NCBI GenBank assembly: GCA_032622095.1
Contig: CP136061.1
Coordinates: 232,684,944-232,748,943, forward strand
DNA length: 64,000 nucleotides
Reading direction: 5' to 3'
Source of the DNA: Siphonodentalium dalli
Lineage: Eukaryota; Mollusca; Scaphopoda; Gadilida; Siphonodentaliidae
Part shown: positions 54,901 through 64,000 of the stretch, one piece after another
Numbering within the stretch: the stretch's first letter is position 1
Layout of the letters: each line of letters starts with the position of its first letter
The notes under the pieces: generated by a model
What the model was told of the DNA's origin: nothing
Databases searched by the model: none
What the model saw: only the letters and a program-made list of their open reading frames with translations
Made by a program: the position numbers and the translations under genes

Positions 54901-56100
54901 CATGAAAATGTAAGAATTGCACAAATTATGATATAAGCATGAAACTTGCCACATATGTTCCTTGGACCTTACTGATCATTTTCAGATGTGGACCCCATCA
55001 ATATTTGGCCCCGCTTAGCAACGGTCGCTAGGCAACTACCCGAAAGTATAAAATTCTCATAAAGGGATGTATTACAGTATTTCATTCAACGTTAGTTGTT
55101 GTGGATTGCATGTTTGAGTTCTATTTATGACATAGGATCAATTACAAAGACTTGTGACCTTGTTTCCTATCATAATGTCATTAACAACCGTTGATATGTA
55201 GCTACACAGACAGTAAAATGTATATTTGGCACTCTTCTCTGACATTTTGGGACCAGAATTTGTGGTAGATTAGTCTGAAATACATTTTACATATGCTAAT
55301 ACATCACACAGTGCATATTATATAGGGATGGATAGTTTCTATGGTTAGAATGTGTCATTGCGACCGTTCTTAAGAGACCAACCCATATTTGTTTTTATTT
55401 GAAAAGCATCAATGACCATAATGCAAGTTGTGGCTGATGAACAAAATTGACTATTGTGTCTTATATACAATGAATACTAATATTTCTGATGCACCTTTAT
55501 TAACTGTTACTATTTTAACCACTGACAATATAGAATTATTGGATTTTTCTTATCACAGATTTGGCATCAAAATCGGCTAAAATTAACTTTTCACGTTTGG
55601 ACCATTGTTTTCAAGTAAAATGGAACTATCATTGGTATGAAAGGTGTTTATTGTTCTATTCTATCCTAAATATGCCACACTGATATATCTTGTAGACAAA
55701 ATGACTCAAGATGGCTTGCAAAATAATAACCAGATTTGGTAAAAAAAAAGAGTACATTTTCCACATAAACATGTATCCGAACATTAATCTCTGCTGTTCC
55801 GAAAAAGTAGCAAATTTTGACTCTGTCGGTAATCAACCATGTTACTTAATCAACTTACAACTAAAATTAATGTTATATTCTGGTTGTCATAGTACCTTAT
55901 GAGTTATGAGAAATTAATTTTAAAGGATGCAGTTGGAATTTTGCTAAAAGCATCTCTGGCCATGTTTTGAACGGAAATGCACAGAAACGGAACTGAGCGA
56001 GAGCATATTATTTGGCTACTGTCGCATAGTATCATGAACATTGATCGACTTAATACATGGTGTATGTCGAAATGGCAGACAGGAAGTGACTGTGTGGTGA
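51901..56100. other. no gene supported
   Basis: AT-rich sequence with short frames. A 71-codon frame at 52,338-52,553 begins with a good ATG and looks somewhat protein-like, with a CLFCGQ pair, but has no recognisable domain. Segments with gggc.ataactctggtgaaaat occur at about 53,290 and 53,530, a dispersed repeat word. Confidence 0.35.
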
Positions 56101-56142
56101 CGTGAGGTGAATATTTATACAAGGAGTAGACAGGTGCATGCC

Positions 56143-57700
56143 AGAGAAAATCTAAAAAAATTTGCTGTCAAACTTTTGAGAACGTTTTTGCATAGAATGA
56201 TCATTACAATTCACAATAAAAAAATGGGCCACCTTGAAAATGTCCTTGAATCCAAGATGGCCGCCAAAATCCAAAATGGCCGCCATAAGGCCAATTTTCT
56301 TATCATGTGTCGCATTGTTGGTGTTGAAGTTTAGTTTCATCACCATGAAACCTTGATATATGCATGACTAAACTGTTGTCAGGTGATGTCTTGATAAAAA
56401 CACTAACAAACCAACCATATTGATGATGATTTTGATCCAAAATGGCCACCAAAATCCAAAATGGCCGCCATAAGACCAATTTTCCTATCATGTGTAATGT
56501 TGCTGGGACTGAAAGTTAGTCTTATCAGCATAAAACATTTATGTATGTATGTCTTAATTGTTCTTAAATGATCAGTTAATAAAATAACTAATAACTTTAC
56601 CAAATTAAGGTTGGATGTTATTTCAAAATGGCCGCCAAAATACAAAATGGCCACCATATGGTCAATTTTTCAATCATGTGTAATGTTTCTGCAACTGAAA
56701 TTAGTCTTAGCAACATGAAACATTGATGTAAGTATGTATGTATAGTTCTTAGATGATGAATTAATGAAAACAAGTAATACATTGACCACAAAAAGGAAGA
56801 ATGTTATTTCAAAATGGCCGACAAAATCCTAAATGGACGCCATATGGTAAATTTTCCTATCATTTGTTATGTTGCTGGGACTGAATGTTAGTCTTAGCGG
56901 CATGAAACATTGATGTATGTATGTTTTAATTTTTCTTAAATGATGAAATAATAAAATAACTAATAAATTGACCACATTAAGGATTGATGGTATTTCAAAA
57001 TGGCCGCCAAAGTCCAAAATGGCCGCAATATGGCAAATTTTTTCAATCCTGTGAAATGTTGCTGCGACTGGAAGTTAGTCTTATCAGCGTGAAACATTGA
57101 TGTTGTATGTCTAAATTGTTATTAGATGATGAATTGAAAAAAAACTAAAGAATGAATGTTATTTCAAAATGGCAGCTAAATCCAAAACGGACGCCGTGTG
57201 GTCAATTGTCCTATCGTGTGTTATGTTGCTGGGACTGAAAGTTAGTCTTAGCAGCATGAAACATTGATGCATGTATGTCTTCATTGTTCTTAGATGATGA
57301 ATTGATAAACAAAAATAATAAATTGACCAAAAAAGGATGAATGTTATTTCAAAATGACAGCTAAAATTCAAAATGGCCACCATAAGGCCAATTTTGTATG
57401 TCTAAATTGTTCTCAGATGATGAATTTAATTTAATAAAACATAATCAAATGACCGCATTAATAATTAATATTATTTCAAAATGGCCACCAATATCCCAAA
57501 TGGGAACCATGTGGTCAATTTGTTCTAACAAGTGTAATGTTGCTGGAACTGAAAATTAGTCTTATCAGAATGCCACTTTGATGGATGTATGTCTTAATTG
57601 TTTTTGGATTATGAATCAGTAAAAAAACCTGATAAACTGGCCATATTAATGATGAAAGTTATTTCAAAATGGGCACCATAATCCAAGTTGGCCACCATAA
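56143..57700 (+). repeat. foldback left arm, about nine 186-bp units
   Basis: Each unit has aaaatggcc.ccaaaatccaa, then gccataaggccaattttcc, atgtgtaatgttgctg, agttagtcttatcagcatga and a ttgttcttagatgatgaatt end. The aaaatggcc word recurs at about 56,250, 56,440, 56,625, 56,812, 56,998, 57,165, 57,350, 57,480 and 57,665, so most units are near 186 bp. Confidence 0.88.
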
Positions 57701-57719
57701 GGCTACGTCATTGCTGCAT

Positions 57720-60330
57720 TTGTGATTGAAAACCCATGTAATCGTGATTAAAAATACACCAATGATGGCCACTCATACATTATGTGGAAACTAGTAAGTG
57801 ACAATCTGTTGTAGAAAACATCTCGTGAACACCGATACATGGTAATACATCAAGAAATACACTTTGTACTGACTGCATGGTCGTCATATATAAAATTATT
57901 TGACAAGTGGAATGTGGTTGTCTAAGTAATTTCTTTCACTTCCATCCTATGCCATGCCAGTTATAATGAGTTTATATGTGTAGAATCAGAGAACAATCAC
58001 CTCCCTTTTGGAAAAGAAACTGCTTAAGGGTATGTAAAATTCATGTATTCCATGTATTTTACATGGTCACACCAATCATTGATAGCATTAGTCTCCTGCG
58101 CGCGATCGGACAATTCCAATAGGCGAGACCAGTGAGCACTTATAAGCCATTATCAAACTAACTGCTATCAAGAAATTTCAGGCCAGTCATAAACATGTCT
58201 TCTTTCATGGATGCCGAAATCCTGTCTGATATCTGTTGCTGTTTTTCACGAGTTTTAATTCATTTCGAACAGTGGATTTGAGTCCGTCGATTTTATACTT
58301 TATTTGTTTCACGTCATTTCGTGAAAACCGGGTCATCCAAAATAAAATGTGCAAAATTGAAGCTCTTTTAGGAATATTGTGATGAACGATTGTTTAATGT
58401 CCCACTCACTGACTGCCAATTTGATCTCGTACAGCAAAACCCGAACGGCTCTCTGGCTCCACATTTTGGAAGCGCTATATCAATGCACATGGAGATCGAC
58501 TAACTCATCCATGGTGTATGAGCGTTTGGGCACCGCAGATATCAGAACAGGTTGTCTTCGAGGAACAAAGGTTTTTTTTTATTAACAGTCCAATTTTCTT
58601 ATGACTGATATTTTCAGATAATTCATTTTCTGGATTCTATGTAGAAGCTGCTGACATAACGCACGTGGTTAACCTTCGTCCACCATGTTTGAGACGGCCT
58701 AATAAGCCTTTGCACTGGGTCGTGGTCATATTGGATCCACACAGCCCCGTTCCGTTTGTTTTTAGTGCTACAGGTCAAAGTTCTGGAGTAGCATTCCATA
58801 GATGGAGCTTTTGAATTTTCATGAATTCCAAACATGGAATGCTACTCCAGAACTTTGACATGTAGCACTAAAATGGAACGGGCTGGATGGATGGATCCAA
58901 TGAGGCTGTGAGTCAGCGATAAGGCGTATTTGAACGAAGGCGTATGTCAGAAGGATCAATCTCATACTATGTTCCATGCTCTATCCATGACATTATCAGA
59001 AGTTTGCTGTTGATGGCCTCTTCAGCACGAATGAAGATGTGCTGCAATTCAAGGGTGTCAATTATCGCCAACATTCTCTCCCTATAGGACTTGATCACAC
59101 TGCCATTTTTGGGAAGAGGTATGGCGGGTAAAGTGGTGTTCTCAATGAATATTGTCGTCATAATTGCTTTAGTCTCTGATCCAATTTGACACGAGAAAAT
59201 GAAATTAAATACAAAAGATAGATAGAATGAAGAAATTTTTAATGTACAAAATATACATGTACAGCGAGCGCCATAATGAATATTTTCATCATCACCGTGA
59301 TCATCACCAATTTCATTGTCATAATAATAATCATCGGTATCATCATCATCATCATCATCACCACCACCACATATAATCAATGTCGTCGCGATCTTCATCA
59401 TTTCGTCATCGTAACCCTCCATGAACCAGCAGGCGACAATTCGGTAGAACTGTCTGGTATATATTTCGCTAAACATTTACTCCCCTCTGCACAAATCACC
59501 AAACTTCATTGAAGCTGTAATATTTTTTCTGAATTTCAATGAAAAATATGGCCGCCAACAGCAATCTTTTATATTACTTTTTGCATGACTAAATCCCTCG
59601 GCTTGCCCTATACAGCCAACATTATTTTTTACATCCGATTGCGCTTCAGATGTCTCTCTTGTTTGACATCTAGTATATTAGTAACTTAAACATTTAAACT
59701 TTCCACATTCCTTATCGCTCCATTGACTGTAAGATATGACATTATCCCCTCTCCGCGTTGAGCTACAGCGTCATTGACACTTTCATTTTATTAACTCGTT
59801 GTCTAAGAACAATTAAAGATGGTCTATCTCTTTGTAAGCACGTGGTATATAGTTTCCATGGTATAATATATTATATATGTATTGAAGATCCACTCTTCTA
59901 TCGATTAATATTGATTATATTTTGATCATGTTCTGGTATAAACTGATAATAAACATGTGTGATCGTTTATCTAACCACCAGTAGTTACTATTAACAGAGA
60001 CCAGAAATGGCATTGTGTAATTTTGTCATAAATAAACGTTAATTAGACTCATTATCGCATATAGATATGGAATACAACAAACAATCAATCTGGGACATTT
60101 GACGTTCGGTGCAATGGGTAAACTCGAATAATCGCTACCTGATATCATCTGAACGGTCTGTTCTAAAATAGTAACAAATGTATGTCCCATTTAATCATCG
60201 CAAAACAAATTATTACAAATAAAATCAAAATCAATTGATAGTTCTATACATTTCCAAACAGATGTGTTATATTCATATTTATTATTTTATACCCATGAAA
60301 CTATATAAAACTTGTTATATGAAGAGATAG
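57720..60330. other. foldback centre, no recognised gene
   Basis: Contains the 170-bp hairpin at 58,731, a CAT microsatellite at about 59,337-59,370 and a 170-codon minus-strand frame (58,967-59,476). That frame's middle is poly-Asp from the microsatellite; its end (LPKNGSVIKSYRERMLAII...) is protein-like but not recognised. Confidence 0.4.
58731..58900. repeat. 170-bp hairpin
   Basis: Arms of about 75 bp starting ttggatcc and containing tagtgctaca.gtcaaagttctggagtagc face each other across a short loop around 58,815; the arms differ at several positions. Confidence 0.85.
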
Positions 60331-60339
60331 ACCATCGTT

Positions 60340-62512
60340 AAGACATACATACATCAATATTTCATGCTGATAAGACTAAATTTCAGTTCCAACAACATAA
60401 CACATGATACAAAAATTTACCATATGGTGTCCGTTTTGGATTTTGGCAGACATTTTGAAATAACATCAATCCTTAATGTGGTCAATTTATTAGTTGTTTT
60501 TATTAATTCATCATTTGGGATTTTTGCAGTCATTTTGAAATAAAATTCATTATTAATGTGATAATTTGTTTTAATTAATTAATAATTTAAGAACATTTAA
60601 GACATACATACGTACATTTTTCATACTGATAATACTAATTTTCAGTCACAGCAATATTACACATGTTAGGAATATTGAACATAAAGCGACCATTTTGAAT
60701 TTTGGCGGCCATTTCGAAATAATATTTATTATCAATGTGGTCATTTTATTAGGTTTTTTATATTAATTCACCATCTAAGAACTCTTAAAACACACTTACA
60801 TCAAGGTTTCATGCTGACAAGGCCAACTTTCAGTCCCAGCATTTACACATGATAGGAAAATTAAACAAATTGCGGCCATTTTGGATTTTGGTGGCCATTT
60901 TGAAATAACATTCATTATCATTGTGGTCAACTTTTTAGTTTTGTTATTAATTCATCATGTAAGAACAATTAAGACATACACACATCACTGTTTCGTGCTG
61001 CTAAGACTAACTTTCAGTCACAGCAACATTACACATGACAGGAAAAATTGGCCTTATGGTGGCCATTTTGGATGTTGGTGGCCATTTTGAACTAACATTC
61101 ATCATTAATATAGTTAATTTATTAGTATCAGTTATTAATTCATCATCTAAGAACAATTAAGACGTACATACATCAATGTTTCATGCTGACAAGACTGACT
61201 TTCCAACCCAGCAACATATGCAACAATGATAGGAAAATTGGCCTTATGGCCTGTTATGGCGGCCATTTTGGATTTTGGTGGCCATTTTCAAATAACATTC
61301 ATCATTAATTGTGGTTATTATATTAGTTGTTTTTATTATTAATTCATCATCTAAGAATAATTAAGACGTACACACATCAATGTGTTATGCTGATAAGACT
61401 ATCAGTCCCAGCAACATTACACATGCTAGGAAAATTGGCCTTATGGTGGCCATTTTGGATTGTGGTGGCCATTTTTGATCAAAATAATCATCAATATGGT
61501 TGTTTTGTTAGTGATTTTATCAAGTTATCATCTGACAACAGTTTAGTCATGCATATATTAAGGTTTCATGCTGATAAAACCTAAATTCAGCACCATCAAT
61601 GTGATACAAGATAGGAAAATTGGCCTTATGGCAGCCATTTTGGATTTTGGCGGCCATTTTGAAATAAATTCATCATTAATGTGGTTAATATATTAGTTTT
61701 TTTTATTAATTCATCATCTAAGAATAATTAAGATGTACATACATCAATGTTTCATGCTGATAAGACTAACTATCAGTCCCAGCAACATTACACATGAAAG
61801 GAAATTGGCCTTATGGTGGCCATTTTGGATTTTGGCTGCCATTTTGGATCAAAATCATCACCAATATGGTTGGTTTGTTAGTGTTTTTATCAAGTTATCA
61901 TCTGACAACAGTTTAGTCATGCATATATTAAGGTTTCATGCAGATAAAACCTAAATTCAGCACCATCAATGTGATACAAGATAGGAAAATTGGCCTTATG
62001 GCAGCCATTTTGGATTTTGGCGGTCATTTTGAAATAAATTCATCATAAATGTGGTTAATATATTAGTTTTTTTGATTAATTCATCATCTAAGAATAATTA
62101 TTATGTACATACGTCAATGTTTCGTGCTGATAAGACTAACTTTCAGTCCCAGCAACATTACACATGATAGGAAACTTGGCCTTATGGAGGCCATTTTGGA
62201 TTTTGGCGGCCATTTTGGATCAAAATCATCATCAATATGGTTGGATTGTTAGTGTTTTTATCAGGCTATTATCTGACAACAGTTTGATCATGCATATATT
62301 AAGGTTTCGTGCTGATAAAATCTAAATTCAACACCATCAATGTGATACAAGATAGGAAAATTGGCCTTATGGCGGCCATCTTGGATTTTGGCAGCCATCT
62401 TGGATTCAAGGACATTTTCAAGGTGGCCCATTTTTTTATTTTGAAGAGTAATGATCATTATATCCAAAAACATTCTGAAAAGTTTGACAGCAAAATGTTT
62501 TAGATTGTTCTT
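60340..62512 (-). repeat. foldback right arm, about eleven 186-bp units
   Basis: Reverse-orientation units matching the left arm (ggccttatggcggccatttt, ggattttggcggccattttg, cattcatcattaatgtggtt). The outermost 240 bp pair closely with 56,143-56,390. Confidence 0.88.
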
Positions 62513-62929
62513 GACTCGCACCAGTCTAGAGTGGCTATATGGTAATGGGTGGGGTCCACATTGAGATGTATGGATGTATAAAATGGAGCGGTATATGCTT
62601 TAATATGGGCAATGTGTATAGGTGTACATGGAATGACTATGATCATGATTGTTGAAGCGTATATGCATACCTGTGTAGCTGGTTGGTCATTGGCTGGCGT
62701 GTGAGTATATACAAGAAAACTAAGATGCATGCATCAGGTCGGCCGTGAACTATCTACCATAGAATTGTTGTAGCTATCGATTATACATTTTGGAACACCT
62801 GTCTATATGTATGTGTGTATGCATGAATGCATGTGTGTATGTGTTATAGACTCTAACACTGCTCGACTGATCCGACTCGGATTTGGTATTTAACGTGTCA
62901 ACTTGACCTCGCTCATAGGCATGTTTCTG

Positions 62930-63415
62930 GACCTTGACCGATCCGACTAAAAATTTGTGTGTAGGACTACTTCGATCCCGGGAGCAATATTGACGGGTCC
63001 AATTTCACGTGGGACCATGTTCTCGAACGTGCTGATGTAGGCATGTTTCTGGACTATTTGGACGGGTCAAATCTTGATCCCGACCTGACTTTGACATTCA
63101 AAAAGATCAATTCAAGGTCAAATCTGGTAAAACGAAGTATTTCAACGAAATATAATACCTACTGTTACTTTTGTCCCAGGAGTGTTTCGGGTGGGTCAAA
63201 TTATGACCCTGACCTGATCTTGACATTAAAAATTGTCAATTCAAGGTCAAATCGGGTAAAGCCGGGCGGATTTCGACGGGTACTTTTGTCGTGACTTTTG
63301 TCCGGGGAGTGTTTTGGGCGGGTCAAATCGTGACCCGACTTGACGTTCACCTTTAAAATGGTCAATTCAAGGTTAAATCGCGCAATTCTCCGAAAATCAG
63401 AGGGGAACATCCCGG
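62930..63415. repeat. three to four diverged units of about 125 bp
   Basis: gggtcaaat.(a)tgaccc.gacctga, then ttgacatt.aaaa.gtcaattcaaggtcaaatc, at about 63,060, 63,190 and 63,320, with a weaker one near 62,940. Non-coding. Confidence 0.8.
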
Positions 63416-63607
63416 ACGAAGTAGGGTCCACCAGCTACTATTATATATTTCTAGATTTAGTTACAAACTAAATACCTGTATATTGTACAAAGAAATGTTT
63501 GACAAATATATCTGTATCAATATTACCATACGGGTCATTAAAATAGATACGACGAAACAAATTTTGAAGGGTGCATGGTATCAGGTAAATTTTTATATTT
63601 CAAATGA

Positions 63608-63859
63608 TGACAGGAATGCGGAAAGTTGAAGTACCTACGTAATACTGGCTATCCGAATGAAGAGATATACATGTATATAAAAACCAAAATAGAAGATGAC
63701 TGCTGGCGACAATGTTTTCCAAAAAAATTCAAAGCATTCGATAGCTCCCATCTAGTTGTCAGCCCGAAGATCAATATAAAGTGTGGTGACTATCAGATGA
63801 GGGATATGACTGTACAGTTGCTAAACAATTCAGTCACGCAAAAGAGGATCAAACAGTAA
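63608..63859 (+). CDS. possible exon, not recognised
   Basis: Open from after a gatgacag acceptor-like site (63,607) to a TAA at 63,857-63,859. Translation begins ECGKLKYLRNTGYPNEE, which resembles the CG..L...GYPN start of a CUB domain; the rest does not fit well. The TAA is directly followed by g in a cagtaag context, so there is no GT donor. Probably a decayed exon. Confidence 0.25.
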
Positions 63860-64000
63860 GATACCAAATTGCTGCCTGTGGTAATGTTTTTTTAACGAAA
63901 TTCGGGAAAATTAGATTACTCTCACCCTGGTTATCCAGAAGATCATTGTGGAATCTGGTGACGATCGGACAAGGGTGTCGTCTGTAGGATCAACCAAATT

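Larger units (their letters stand above)
56143..62512. mobile_element. foldback element, about 6.4 kb
   Basis: The two ends are inverted copies: tttgctgtcaaact near 56,161 and agtttgacagcaaa at 62,481. Long arms (56,143-57,700 and 60,340-62,512) are built from repeats in opposite orientation, around an unrelated 2.6-kb centre. This is the architecture of foldback (FB/Galileo-like) elements. No transposase was recognised in the centre. Confidence 0.75.

Noticed and set aside
56107-56334. Matching ORFs in the two foldback arms (also 62,288-62,521) with a similar KMAAKIQ-type protein
   Set aside because: The similarity is due to the inverted DNA repeat, and the peptide is the usual translation of the aagatggccgcc word, not a conserved gene.
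59337-59370. CAT/CAC microsatellite as a regulatory site
   Set aside because: Simple-sequence slippage is enough to explain it.
58967-59476. 170-codon minus-strand ORF with a poly-Asp run
   Set aside because: The acidic run is a CAT microsatellite read in one frame. The C-terminal part is protein-like but not recognised and lacks splice signals.

Overview
This is metazoan nuclear DNA: AT-rich, sparse in genes, with GT-AG introns, TATA boxes, a LINE, TTAA-type and other inverted-repeat elements, a foldback element and a complete Polinton (Maverick). The small secreted domain genes (SH3b-like, C-type lectin, IGFBP-like) and the recurring 'ggggcataactcc' and 'aaaatggcggccat' words suggest a marine lophotrochozoan, perhaps a mollusc. 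That placement is inference; nothing here fixes the species.

Layout. 0-1.2 kb: remains of an SGNH-hydrolase-type protein broken by a frameshift. 1.6-5.2 kb: two exons of a minus-strand secreted SH3b-like gene with an inverted-repeat element in its intron. 5.3-10.8 kb: mostly gene-free, with one small inverted-repeat element and an isolated LINE 3' end. 10.85-11.69 kb: a 36-bp minisatellite. 12.07-14.14 kb: a 5'-truncated, frameshifted LINE. 14,520-27,640: the Polinton, with AG...CT ends, about 490-bp terminal inverted repeats and an exact 6-bp target duplication. 27.96-30.32 kb: two exons of a C-type lectin gene whose intron carries two nearly identical 392-bp TTAA elements. 31.3-33.9 kb: direct repeats. 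34.9-38.2 kb: a badly decayed copy of a repetitive, transposon-like protein family. 41.3-50.6 kb: an IGFBP-like gene with one first exon and two alternative terminal exons made by a tandem duplication; later insertions into the two copies have paralogous empty sites. 52-56 kb: nothing convincing. 56.1-62.5 kb: a 6.4-kb foldback element with arms of about 186-bp repeats. 62.9-63.4 kb: short tandem repeats.

The Polinton is the centre of the window. Read leftwards from its right end it encodes a protein-primed DNA polymerase B in two pieces, an A32/FtsK-HerA-type packaging ATPase, two conserved virion-type small proteins, an integrase with a chromodomain, a small membrane protein, a minor (penton) capsid protein, a basic virion-core-like protein, the major capsid protein, an adenain-type maturation protease and a zinc-knuckle protein. 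Together these cover replication, integration, packaging, capsid building and maturation. Two points stand out. The polymerase pieces lack the exonuclease region that should lie between them. On the opposite strand, next to the right terminal repeat, there is a previously unrecognised two-exon gene with a TATA box and frame-preserving splice sites.
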